A DNA stretch of 64,000 bases from Flavobacterium petrolei (lineage in GTDB: Bacteria > Bacteroidota > Bacteroidia > Flavobacteriales > Flavobacteriaceae). Positions 9,101 to 21,700 of the stretch are shown here, in pieces. Position 1 is the first letter of the stretch, and each line of letters opens with the position of its first letter. The position numbers were made by a program, and so were the translations under genes. The DNA is taken from assembly GCF_003314435.2 (NCBI RefSeq), contig NZ_QNVY02000001.1:992001-1056000 (forward strand), read 5' to 3'. The notes below the pieces were generated by a model. It ran no database searches. It was not told the DNA's origin and worked only from the letters and a program-made list of their open reading frames with translations.

Positions 9101-9473
9101 TCAGAAAGATCAAGAGACGTTGAAACGTATTAAAGAAACAACAAAAGTTAGCACAACAAAACTTAAACCAGAAGATTTTGATTATGGTAATGAGCAGATG
9201 AATATGCAAATTATTAAGAACATTAAAAACGTAGAAACTGGATATTATTTAGTGCTTGCAGTTCATGCTGACGTTGCCAAAAGAGATTCTTTTGTTACCA
9301 AAACAGTAGCTTCGGGAGAGCCAAAAATTAATTTTTTCTACGATGTTAAATCAACGAATTATTTCATCTATTCGGATAAATTCGACAATTTACAAGAAGC
9401 AACTAGAACACTGGAATCCCGTGGTAGTAAGCCTTATAACGGAAAAATGGTTCTGGTGCGCGTAGAGAATTAA
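6156..9473 (+). CDS. sprD: PorP/SprF-type outer membrane protein fused to a long Ala/Lys/Asp arm and a SPOR-like end (sprD-like)
   Basis: The 1105-residue product begins with a signal peptide (to about residue 20) and a PorP/SprF-type beta-barrel (about 21-300), the T9SS partner family that helps specific cargo to the surface. An acidic linker (DDDEEE) and a Pro/Lys stretch follow. Residues about 339-815 are an extreme low-complexity helix built from units such as ADAKAKADADAKLA and KLDAETAKLAAD, reminiscent of TolA domain II. Residues 815-1020 are an ordinary coiled coil. The last 80 residues (GYYLVLAVHADVAKRDSF to MVLVRVEN) look like a SPOR domain, a fold that can bind peptidoglycan. The start is one base after the upstream stop, so translation is probably coupled. 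Position matches sprD; the symbol is by synteny. Confidence 0.8.
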   Translation: MKNIFLSVVFFFCLLQVLHSQEVGVTSFNIPVRNSLKFNKFLLNPAFSFAREQNSYISIFNKREWVQFEDAPQTYLISYSGRFRENQGISLGLFQQNYGVLTTFGGIANFAQNVYLDQDSNLTFGVNLGFYKSGINTGKVVTNYPDPSLETIPSNSLITLSPGINYGTAFFDFGLAIKNAVLYNLQTSQMVQDDPERSIQAHVMYTGFVDTYGFFDKSKFSGLVRAESKKDQTIVSGLMMFSIPKGIWVQAGYNSFHGVSAGLGLNLTSRIALEYNYEKTVGSFTQFGPSHEIVLAYKFKGDYNDDDEEEGAIIPAIETRKVAPPKAVVQAKPKSTAEIQKENEIKAAKEKVLADAKATSDAIAQTRLESAAKSKALLEANRLKREKIAADAAAKAKAIADAKITTAPKPVVPKTQPVTATDAKTKLATDAKAKADAVAKAKLAADAKTKLDAERAKLAADAKAKLAADTKAKLDAEKAKLAADAKAKADADAKLAADAKAKLDAETARLAADTKAKADADAKAKLAADAKAKQDAERARLAADAKAKADADAKLAADAKAKLDAETARLAADTKAKADADAKAKLAADTKAKQDAETAKLAADTKAKADADAKLATDAKAKLDAETARLAADTKAKADNDAKLATDAKAKLDAEMAKLAADTKAKTDADAKAKLAADAKAKADVDAKLAADAKVKLDAETAKLAADAKAKADADAKLATDAKAKLDAETAKLAADAKAKADNDVKVKLAADAKAKADADAKLAADAKAKADADAKLAADAKAKLDAETAKLAADAKAKSDADARLAADAKAKAKPKDENAKTMDNVAETLDNARKTQLQLLNQLNEKVNQKEKELKDLKTENDLSDKGIASAPKEFKSVSAENSALESLKSEIDQVNKSQNQLLSTFKNLYEERIKKVPNKEDALTQSYLKTIDMLKAEQLKAEQSNTNLITSLEKIKIETEIEKKRRIKRANFENEDSRYQKDQETLKRIKETTKVSTTKLKPEDFDYGNEQMNMQIIKNIKNVETGYYLVLAVHADVAKRDSFVTKTVASGEPKINFFYDVKSTNYFIYSDKFDNLQEATRTLESRGSKPYNGKMVLVRVEN
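7420..8600 (+). repeat. Tandem degenerate DNA repeat coding Ala/Lys/Asp helix
   Basis: About 1.2 kb inside the sprD-like gene is made of near-identical short blocks, for example GCTGATGCTAAAGCGAAAGC and AAACTAGATGCAGAAACTGC recurring at irregular spacings. Synonymous changes (GCC/GCT, AAA/AAG) break up perfect identity, but stretches of 40 bases or more recur, for example around 7620-7690, 7800-7870 and 7980-8050. Such an array can change length by slippage or recombination, always in steps of whole codons here. Confidence 0.9.
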
Positions 9474-9762
9474 CAACAAAATAGAACGTTTAGGCCTTTA
9501 ATACGGCATATAGGAATAAAAGCAATATCAAATAATGTGTTATCATAAATTATGAATTGGGTCTGGTACTATTCTAAACTTGTTTTAGGATAGTATTTGC
9601 CATTAAAGATGATTCCGCAATTTCTAATTAGAAAGGGAATGAAGGAGTGTTACGTTTAATTAAATAGCAATAATAAAAATTTTTAAATACCATATAATTT
9701 GCTTGGAAGAAATTCCCTTTTTTTGAATGAGAATCAAGCAAGTACCCAAATAAACTAATACC
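9474..9762. other. Gap between sprD-like and sprB-like genes, with one hairpin
   Basis: The 289-base gap contains a strong hairpin (9567-9595) and AT-rich sequence up to the sprB start. A near match to the -7 box (TATAATTTG, one base too long) lies at 9693-9701, about 60 bases before the ATG. No additional gene is visible. Confidence 0.55.
9567..9595 (+). other. Intercistronic hairpin
   Basis: TACTATTCTAAAC (9567-9579) pairs with GTTTTAGGATAGTA (9582-9595) with one wobble pair and one bulged base around a 2-base centre. Only TTTGCC follows, so it lacks a proper T tract. It could be a weak terminator, an RNA processing site or an mRNA end stabiliser inside the operon. Confidence 0.55.
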
Positions 9763-12700
9763 ATGAAAAAAACTACTTTTTTAAAAAGAGTATCTTTAGT
9801 TAATACTGCGATTATTTTCATAAAATCATTTTTATTGTCCCGAAAGGATGCAACACCTCACATTGCAAATGCTAAGAAGGTTCAAAGAGGATTTGCTTTG
9901 CAACTAATTTTATTGTTTGCCTTTTCAATTTTAATTGGGCAAACATCGTATGGGCAGATAAAAACGCCTTTTGCACCAAGATTAACGGGGGGCAATATTA
10001 AGGTAAAGGGTGATGTTTTATTAATTGGTAATAGTATAATCGGAGGAACCACAACATTACCAATATTTAGTCCGGCAGGAGATCCAAATGGCACTATAAC
10101 AAATCAAACTGTTTTAACTGCTCAGGCAAATGCAGATTATGATGGAGCAGCGAGTAATAACGCATCGAACGTTGAATATATAGATATTGATGCTGATAAC
10201 AGCACTTTTAGTTCAAGTTCGGCTAACTTATTAATTAACAATAGCTGTAAAAAAATTGTTTTTGCGGGATTGTATTGGACTTCTATTTATCCTAATGATA
10301 GAGGTACAGATGCTACAAAAGATTTTGTTGGGACACAAAGGAAAAATGATTGGAATCAAGTAAAATTTAAGGTTCCTGGTGGGGCTTATGTTGATTTAGT
10401 AGCAGATAATTCTGCGGATCCAGTAGGGGATGAAGATCAAATTATTTACGATGGATATGACCCCGTAAATATCAACAATTCATTCAAAGATTCTCCAATT
10501 ATTTGTTATAAAAATGTAACAAGCCTGCTTTCTAATTTAACAAATGCCGACGGGACTTATGTTGTTGCAAACCTTAGAGCTACTCTAGGCAGAAGAAACG
10601 GTGGTGGAGCAGGTGGATGGACATTGGTTGTTATCTATGAAAGCCCAACTATGCCAAGTAAATTTATTTCTGTTTTTGATGGTTATGCTGGTGTTCAAAG
10701 CACCGTTACATTAAATATACCGGTATCAGGTTTCAAAACTTTACCAGCCCCTTTTCCTGTAAATGCAAGAATTGGTGTAGCTGCACTTGAAGGTGATTTG
10801 GGAATCAAAAACGATAGTTTTCAGTTTCGCTCGGGTCCACCGCCACCAGCAAATCCTGCTGCTTTATTTACAAAAGTTTCTAATACATTAAATCCAAGTG
10901 GCCCTAATTATCCAACGGACGGAAATGATAATTTTTTTAATTCCACAATAACTTTTCTAAACAATCATGTCACCAATAGGGTCCCGAAAAGTAAAAATAC
11001 AATTGGTTATGATATTGATGTTTTAGATATTCCAAATGCATTAAATGCAGTAATTCCCAATGGTGAAACACAAGGTACCTTGCGACTTACCACTACAGGA
11101 GATGGCTACGGAGCCTTTCTTACGACTTTTGCTGTTGACATTATTGAGCCCGCTATTTTACTGACTAAAGAAGTAAAAGATGAAGCAGGTCTAGATGCAA
11201 GTAATAAAGACGTTATTCTTGGAGAAGCATTAAACTATATTATCGGTTTTGAAAATCAAGGGAACGATGATGCGACAGGTTTTACAATAAAAGATATTTT
11301 ACCTAAAAATATTGTTTTTAATTATCCAACGGATATTGATTTAGCATCTTTACCTACTGGCGTTACGCATTCTTATAATGCAACCACCAGAACAATAATT
11401 TTTAACATTCCGGATAATTTAGTAAAAAAGAATTTAACTCCGGGACCACCCTTTGTAAGATACGAAATACGATTAAAAGTTAAAGTAGTTCCTACCTGTA
11501 ATGATCTAAGTGATGCCTGTGAAAATATTATCCAAAACACAGCTTACGCTACTTATAGAGGAATCACAAATCCTACTCAAATTACAGATGATCCAAGCCT
11601 TTCCTCCTTTACAGCATGTAATCTAGGCAGTCCGCAAGCGACAAATTTTTTGGTGGGTGTAAAAGATTGTAAGTTTACTAAAAATGAAGTTTTATGTGGA
11701 GCCAGTGCTACTATCTCAGCTTCAGATGGATATGCTAGTTACAGTTGGACTGGTCCTTTCGGTTTTACCGCAACTGGACAAACAGTTACGGTGACTCAAC
11801 CAGGTGTTTATAAAATTTTTGGTGTAGGGAACAAACCATGCACGGATTACAATGAAGAAATCACTGTAGCTACTTTTGGAGGAACTACAACCAATCCAGT
11901 AAGTGCTTATGCTGACAACAAAGAACCCGATGGAAGTATTGTGGTTTGTCCCAATAATGGAAAAGAATTACCAAAAATATTTCTTTGTGGTTTAAATGAT
12001 TCTCAATTAATTAATACGGGTATCACAGGCGCCACGAGTATAGTTTGGGAAACAACCACTTGCGCAACTCCTGTAGGACTATCTGATTTGTGTGCAAATG
12101 AAGCCCTGAGCTGTTCATGGACTTCGGCAGGACCAAATGGACAATCGTTCTTAGCCAATACAGCAGGTCAGTTTAGAGTAACCATAAATTATGCAGGAGG
12201 TTGTTTTAACAGGTACTATTTTAACGTATATCAAAATGTTTTAAACCCAACTGTAGACAAAAGGGATATTGTATGCACCACTCCTGGAAAAATCACGGTT
12301 AATAATGTTCCATCATCAGGATATGAATACAGTATCAATGGAACTAATTATCAGTCTTCAAATACATTTAATATTACAACTCAAAACACCTATACTGTTT
12401 ATGTGAGACAAGTTGGTATAGCAACTAATCCTTGCGTTTTCACAGTAAAAGATGTTTCGATAAGAGCCAGAAACTTTACATTGACGGCAAACGCATCCCA
12501 GCCACTTTGTTTTGGTGACAAAGGAAATATTCTTGTAGTTGCAAATGACGTAGAACCACAGTATACGTTCAATATCTATGCAACGGGCGGTACAACACCT
12601 ATCAATACTTCAGGATTACAGTTGGGAAATCAATTTACTTTTTTTAACTTGAGTTCAGGTATATATGATGTAGAGGCAATTACCCAAGATGGCTGTTCTA

Positions 12701-15700
12701 GAAAACAACAAATAACAATAGATACACTTACCCCGTTGACAGCACAAGCTGCAGTAACGAAATCATTAACATGTACTGATGGTGAAATAACGGTTACTCC
12801 TCAGGGTGGAACATCTCCTTACAATTATTCAGTAAATGGAGCGCCATTTGTTACCAGTGAGATCATTGCAGTAACAGCACCCGGCGGTTCTTATAGTATT
12901 AGGGTAGTAGATAAAAATAACTGTCTTTATACCATTCCAACACTTACAGTAAATCCTATCCCGAAACCCGTTTACAATACAACCAGTACCAATATAAATT
13001 GTTACGGATCTAACTCGGGAGAAATCAAATTTAATGTGACCAATGCCAATGGCTACACCTTGGCGTATAGTATTGATAATGGAGCAACACCGTATGTGAC
13101 CAATGGGACGTTTTCTAGCTTAGCCCCAGGCACCTATAAACCAATTTTAAAATATACTTTAAGCGGAGTAGATTGTTTCGAGACCCAACCTGATATTATT
13201 ATTACCGAACCTGCAGCAGCTGTTACCGCCTCAATGGGGGTATCTGAATTAGCTGGCTGTGGTCCTTTGCGCGAAGGCAAAGTACGTATCACCAATCCGC
13301 AAGGAGGTGTCGCGCCTTACCAATATAATTTTGGTAATCCAGCGAATCCGTCCGATTGGACTACGGTTAATGATGCATTTAAAGCACCAGGAACGTATAC
13401 GCTATATGTAAGAGATTTGAATAAGTGTGTTTTCAGTGCCCAAGTAATTGTAGATCCAGAACCAGTAGCGCCAGAAATCAAGGTAGATACGCCTGTAGAT
13501 TTCAATTGCGATGGTACTGCAACCAGCACAGTGACCATCAACAATCCTGGAGGTACATCCTATACGTATGATTATTACTTAGACGGGACAAAAAACACAA
13601 ATGTACCCAGTAATGTTTTCATAAACGTTACACCTGGTACACATGCAGTCCGAGTAGAATATAAGGTGGGAACTGTACCTACTTTCAGTAATTTATTAAA
13701 AGAGGATTTTGGTGTTGGTGAGGATGTAACCTCTCCAGGAATGAATAGTGCGTATTGTTTTGAAAGACAAGTTACTGCTACCCAATGTAGGTCAAGTATA
13801 CAAATTAATGATGGGGATTACTCTGTAACAGCTCGAATTGTCTCTCCTTTTACACCTTGGGTAGCTGCTAGAGATCATACTTCTAATGCAACTGTTGCAA
13901 AAGGGAGATTTCTTGCCGTTAACATTGGTGGATTCGCAGGAGCCGATGGTGTGCTGTACAGTAAACCAATCAAAGATATTATACAAAACCAACCCGTTTC
14001 GGTATCAGTTTATGCTATGAACTTATTAGAATTAGTGAATAGTCAGGAAGATCCAGAATTGCTTTTTCAATTGGTGAATGGAGCAGGTGTTGTAATTGCT
14101 TCTCAGTCTACTAATAAGATTCCAAAAACAGTTAAAAAAACAAATCCAGACTGGATTAATTATTCTTTGACACTTAATCCATTAAATAACACCAATTTAA
14201 ATTTTGTTATACGTTCAAAAAGTATTGCAACTAGCGGAAACGATGTTGTTATTGATGATATCAATGTTTTTCAACTTCCAAAATCATGTATTACAACCAA
14301 AGATTTCACGGTAGTAGTTCCAACGGGAAAAGCATTTACTGCACAAATTGCAGGCAGCAAAAATGTAACGTGTAACGGTTTAACTAATGGTGAAATCACT
14401 ATTAGCGCTACTAATATTGATGCAACGAAAGGATTTCAATATTCTATTGATAACGGAACGAATTGGAGTGCTGCTTTATTTACGTCACCAGTAACGATCT
14501 CCAATTTGGCAGGAGCGTTGTATAAAGTAATCGTTCGTCCTGTAGGTTCTTCAGTAGCATCTTGTAGTAAACCGTTTGATGTTACTATTTCAACTCCTAC
14601 TGCAGTAACAGCTAATGCCTCGATCACAACACTTGCTACTTGTACTACCGGAGCTACTATCACCGCAGTTGGCGGAGGTGGAACACCTGCGTATCAGTAT
14701 GCGTTGTATCAATCAGATGGAACAACAGTAGTTACCGGTTTCAATAACAATGCTAATTTCACTAATGTACCGGCAGGAAGTTATACTGTTTTTGTTCGTG
14801 ATGCTAATGGTTGTACAAATCCTGTTGGAGTTGTGGTAAATGTAACAGCTCCACCGGCATTGACGGCGACTTTAGCTACTACAACTGATTATTGCTACAC
14901 GACCGCTAATCCAGCAACTCTAGATGTAACCGTTACCGGTGGGACTGGACCGTTTACTTATAAACTAGATGGAAATGCAGCTATTAGTTCCGCTTTGACT
15001 TCATACTCCTTTGCCAATGTAACACCTGGCACACATACCATTTTGGTAACCGACAGCAACAATTGTACATCTACTATTTCTAATGTCGTTATTGCCCCAC
15101 AAATTGCTTTCAATGTAATTTTAATCAATGATTTAACTTGTTTAGTTGATGCTACTATTGATACTCCAGTGGTTACTAATGGCAATGGAGGACCATATAC
15201 CTATATTGTTGCTCATAATGGTGGTGCTGCAACTGCCGCTACATTCCCTTATACTGCAACTACTCACGGTACGTATGTGTTTACTGTAACGGATAGCAAA
15301 GGCTGTACGGCTAACAGTAATATTATTACCGTAACGGCAAAAACCACTCCAGTGGCTAGCCCAAGCAGAACAGATATTACTTGTAACAATGCCAACGACG
15401 GAACCATTACTGTAACGGCTTCGGCTGGTTTCACAAGTGCCTATACCTATGCCATTAGATTAAGTACTGATGCCACTTATGGTACTCCTCAAACCACGAA
15501 TAAATTTACTGGTTTGGCTGCAGGAGTGTATTATGTTATAGTAATTGATAGTAAAGGGTGTCCTTCCGCAGAAGTTCAAGTTTCGATTGTGAATCCTACA
15601 GCTTTAATAGTTTCAGCTTCGGCGACAACTTTTTCTTGTAGTGCTACTAATACTAAACAAACCGCAACGGTAACTATTGATGTACCTACAACGGGAACTA

Positions 15701-18700
15701 CTCCATATAAATACAGTTTTAATGGAGGTAGTTTTACTAACACCAATACACTTATCGTAAACGATAATGGATCCGATCAAACCATCAATTACGCAGTAAG
15801 AGATGGTAGTAATTGTGTTACTACAGGTAGTATAATTTTGGATAAACTGAACCCACCAACGATAACTACAATCGCTCATACTGACATTTACTGTTTTCCA
15901 GTTTTAAGACAAACGTCTGAAGTAACGGTAACAACTGCAAATGGTGCATTACCTTTAACATATGTGATTATCTCAGGACCAGAAATTAATACTTCAGGTG
16001 CAACTACTGGAATCTTTACAGGATTAACTGCTGGTACTTATGTGTTTAAAGTTACGGATGACAATGGTTGTTTTGCGATCAAATCTCATAACGTACCAGC
16101 ACTAACCCCAATTGCAGTTACTGCGACTAAATTGACCGATGTGGATTGTTTTGGAATCCCTACTGGTTCTGCACGATTTACCGTTTCAAATTCTAGTGGA
16201 GGTCCAGGAAGTTATACAGTGGTAACTTCTCCTGTCATTCCGCCAGCTCAAATCGCAATTGTGAATGATGTTTATACTATTACGGGTCTTGCAGACGGAA
16301 ATTATAATTTTAGTGTTACTGATAATACAACAGGTTGTACCGATTTTAAATCTGTTACTATTTCACAACCAACAGCGGCTTTAGGATTAAGTTTAGTGTC
16401 GAATAAAAATGCGAATTGTAATGTAGCTAAGGCTAGAGTGGAAGTTTTGGCTAATAACGGAACACCAAGTTATACGTATGCTTTCATGCAGGATGGTGTA
16501 GCCCCATCTGCAGCTAATTATACTGCTAGTGCAATTGCTAACTTGAATCCAGCAACTAACTTGAATTGGGATGTTTGGGTAAAAGATAGTAAAGGATGTA
16601 CCGTAAAATTAGATGTAGTTATTGCTACTGATCCAACACCAACCATTACTGCTTCAGCCACAGGACAGTGTTTAGGAGTAGGGACTTTTACTATTACAGC
16701 GAATAACACAACTCCATTAGCAGGAATTGTAACGCCTATTACCTACAGTTTAAACGGAGGTGCATTTCAAGCAGGGACTAGTTTTACCATTACAGCATCA
16801 GGTTCTTATACCATCAGAATGAAAGATGGAAACGGTTGTATTGTCTCAAGCAATACCGTTGTGGTAGCCCCACAATTAACCTTGAATGCGGTTTTAAACA
16901 AAGACATTACGTGTGTTATAGGTGATGAACCAGCAAAAATTACTGTAACTCCAAGCGGAGGATCAGGGTCATTTACTTATGCTATTACAACACCTGCATC
17001 AGAAACATCAAATGTAACTGGAGCAACTACAGGTGTATTTACCACAAGTGTTCCTGGTAATTATACCTTTACCGTGACTGATACTGCTACAGGTTGTACC
17101 TATACAACTACAACGGCTATTGCGGTAACCGCAAAAGTTGATCCAGATATAACTAGTGTAACTCAAACAGCAACTATTAATTGTAACGGTGACGATACTG
17201 GAGCGATCAAAGCTATTTATAACTCATCACTTGGTTTGGCTCCTTTCCAATTCAGTATTGATGGAACTACTTTCCAAAATTCGGATACGTTTACTGGACT
17301 TTCAGCGGGTACTTATACGGTAACGATTAGAGACGCAAAAGGTTGTACTGATACGGGATCGATTACTATTACGGAGCCAACTCCAATGGTAATTGTAAAA
17401 ACTGTAGTACCTATACAATGTAACCCAGGTTTTCCCGGAACATCCAAAGGCTCTATTATTATTGATATGATTACAGATGGCGTAAGTACAGTTGGTGGTT
17501 CAGGTGGAACTGCACCCTATACGTATTATGTAACAGGAATTAATGGATATAATGAATCTGAGCCTAATCCAGGTAATATTTCCTCAACATTTGATATTGT
17601 TGATTTTGGATTGTATCAAATTAGAGTTGTGGATGCTAATGGATGTACTGTTATTGAAAATGATGTAAAAGTTGCATCTGATCCAAAAGATTTAGATATT
17701 GTTATCAATACAACAGCTGATTGTACCCTTGGAGGTACGGCTAATATCGCAGTACTTGGTTCATTGGTTAGTTCAGGACCTTTCCATTTTAATATTTACA
17801 GAGGCCCAGGTCAAGTATTCACAGCTGATGGTACTGATGGATGGCAAGGTGAAAACCCTGCCGGAACAAAAGGAACTATTTTCACAGGATTACTTCCAGG
17901 CGTAACCTATACATTTATTGTATATGATGCAGCCACTTTATGTTATTACTATGAAACAGCTGCAACAGCTGTTCCAACAAATACTCTGCTTACGGTTACT
18001 AATGTTCTAGGCAATAACATCAGGTGTACAGGTGATACCAACGGAAGTGTAAATTTTGATATTAATAACACCTATACATCTTCTGTAAATGTATCTTATC
18101 AAATATATGAAGCCTTTACAAATATATTAATCACAGGTGCAAACGGTACAGGTACAATTGCTGCCGGTGGAACATTATTAATCACTGATTTTGGAGTTTC
18201 ATTACTTCCTGTTGGAAGCTATTATATTCTAGTTCGAGAAACTGCTGGACCAAATGTAGGTTGTAGTATAGCGTCTATTAATTTTAATATTTTGGAGTCA
18301 CCAGTAATACTTACTGTTACTGGAACAATTATAAAAAATTCTAACTGTACAGATAATGGTATTATTACAGCACTAGCTGAAAATGGTACAGGGCCTTACA
18401 CCTATCAAGTAACTGCATCGGCTGTTCCACCATTAGCTACAGACACTAACTGGGTTTCAGGTAACACGTTTAATAGACCAGGTTCATTAACAGGTATAAC
18501 GTATTATGTGTATGCTAAAGATGCGTATGGCTGTATTCAATCCGATGATGTTATCTTACTACAAGATGCGCCACCAACAATTGCACTTCCAGCGACTATT
18601 TGTTATAATGGTACACCATTTACTATAGATTTATCTACGGTATCTTCAGCTACTATTTTACCTGCAACTTATAAAGTAGTACCAAGTACTAGTTCAGGTA

Positions 18701-21700
18701 CTATAGCCTACCAAAATGGAGCAATTTTTACGTTCAATGCTGCAGATACTTATAGATTGTTCATCAAAGATGGTAATGGTTGTGAGGCTTTTGTAGATTA
18801 TGTTGTACGTCCTCAGTTGCAACTTTCTCCTTCTTTGGATAAAGCATTAGATTGTAACTTGCCTACACCAAATGCAGCTGTTAAGGTTGAAGCGTTAGGC
18901 GGAGCAGGAGCGGGTAGTTATACCTATACCATTACTGCTGGTTCAGTTGGTAATACGACAGGTGCAACTACTGGAATTTTTACCGGTTTAGATGCAGGAA
19001 ATTATACTTTTGAAGTAAATGATGGTGCGTGTACCGCAACTGCAACATTTACTATTGATCCGTTAGTTCCAATTGCTCCTACAGCAACAGTTAACATTCC
19101 TCTATGTGTTGGTGACAGCGCCAATGTGGAGATAAATGCTACTGGAGGAACAGGCAATTATGAGTACAAAAAAGGTTTGGCAGGGGTTTATTCTTCTTCA
19201 AATATTTTTACACAAACAGCCTTAGAAGGTGCGGTTACCTATTATGTAAAAGACACTAACGATTGTGAATTTACAGTTGATGCTTCTGTAGTAGATCCAA
19301 CTGCACTTGGAGTTCCTACAATTGCGGTTACTCCATTGACTTGTGGAACTGGAAACATACCAAATGGAGCAGCGATTATTGTTACTGCATCTGGCGGAGC
19401 AGGAGGATTTGAATATAGTTTTGATAATGGAGCTATTTATTCCTTTAGCAACAGTATTACCAATGTAATTGCTGGCACTTATGAAATAATCGTAAAAGAT
19501 GCTAATGGTTGTGAATCGGCTATGCAGTCTATAGTTATTGCCCCATTAGATCCACCAACAAATATGGATATTGCAGGCACTCCAATTTATTGTGTGCCGC
19601 AAGGTTTAGGAGATGTAACAAGTACGGTAACAATTAGTAACCCGCAAAATGGTGTTGCTCCATTTACGTATCAAATTATTTCGCCTATAGCAGCTATTAT
19701 AGACAATGGTAATGATCCTGCATTCACTGGATTAGCGCCTGACACTTACGTATTCCAAATAACCGATGCTAACGGTTGTACCTATCAAGAGTCGTTTACG
19801 GTTGATCCAGTTACAAACATCACGGTGGCGGCCTCGGCTACTACGGATGTGACTTGTTTTAATGCAGGTAATGGTTCGGCTACTTTTGATGTGGCTAATT
19901 TTGGAGGTACTTTCTCAACGTCAATTAATCCAACTGTTTCGTTCACACAGATTGCAAATCAAGTTTCTCTTTCTAATTTAGTACCCAATACATACACGAT
20001 TACAGTAACGGATGATATTACTGGTTGTCAGCAATCAGCTGATGTTACCATTAGTCAACCTGTACTTGCTTTAGATTTTACAGCTACTGCAACGAATATT
20101 AATTGTAATAATGATGAAGCTACGATTACAGTTCTAGCTACAGGAGGAACACCAACGTATAAATATGCGGTGCTTCAAAGTCCTTCTTCAGCACCGGCGT
20201 CAACTGCTTTTGGATTAAGTAATTTACTTACCGTAGATACAAACAGTGGAGCCAATATGGTCTGGGATGTGTATGTGATGGATGCGAATGGTTGTTCAAT
20301 TGATAAACCACAAACTATTAATTTAGATTTAAATCCATCAAACATTACCGTTGCACCATTCAGCGAATGTCCAGATCCAATAAATGGAACGTATACATTT
20401 ACGATCAATGCTCCAACAGGAGTTGGTCTATTTGAATATAGCATTGGTGGTGGTTTCCAATCGAGTCCAACTTTTGTAGTCAACGCTCCAGGCAGTTATG
20501 ATGTAACTGTGAAAGATGCTAACGGTTGTCCAACAACAGTACCAGCATTAGTGGTGATTCGTCAACCACTTATTTTAACGCCAACGGTTACTACACCAGT
20601 TTCTTGTGCAACGAATGACGGGGAAGTGTCAGTTAGTAGTACTGGTGGTTCAGGAAATTATATGTATAAAATTGATGGAGGTGCATTTGCTTTAGTAACT
20701 TCGTTCTCTAATTTGGCCTCTGGTCCTCATAGGATTACTGTTCGTGACACTACTACATTGTGTGAAGTTTATGTCGATATTGATTTACAAGTAGCGACGC
20801 TTATCACCGGTTTTGATTTAGCTTCAACCCCAGTAACTTGTAACGGAGGATTTGATGGTACGATTACAGCTACTATGGATACTCCAACACTAGGCGTAAA
20901 TGATAATCCAGTTTATACGTATACATTAACAGGAACGTCAATTACAGGAGCACCTGTAAATTTGGGACCACAACCTTCACCTTTATTCAGTGGATTGGAA
21001 GCTTCTGACAGCGTTGGATATACTGTAGTAGTAATTTCTGCAAGAGATTGTGATGATACTAAAACCATTGTTGTTACTCAGCCAGATCCAATTCTAGTAC
21101 CAGCTATAGTTCCAGTACAGTTCGGTTGTACAACAGACAATACAGGGAACTTAGCTACCATTACGGTAACAGGAGTAACAGGAGGTTCAAATATATATTT
21201 GAATTATGAGTTTATCAAAGTTGGAACAACAACAAATACACAAGTTCAATTTGGTGCCAGCAATGTGTACACTGAAGCCGACTTAACCGGAGGTTCTTAT
21301 ATCGTGAATGTATATGATGATAAAGGATGTATTGGTACTACTACAGCTGCAATTACAATTGATCCTTATATTGCTTTAGACAAAGTAAATGTGGTGATAG
21401 ACCAAGCAATAACGTGTAATAACCTTGAGGATATTACGGTTTCGGTTAACTCAATTGGTGGTACACCTGCCAACTTGCAGTTTACGGTTCAGGATGTGAT
21501 CTATGATACGGCTACAGGTACGATTCCTACTTACGGTTCTTTTTATACTGATGATCAGATAGTGACGATTCCTAGTGCTAATTTTGTTGATTTGCCAGTA
21601 GGAAATTATATAATCACGGTTAAAAATTTAGATACCAATTGTGAAATCATCGGTGTACACTATGTAAACGAACCAAATACTTTCGACCTTACCATTGATA

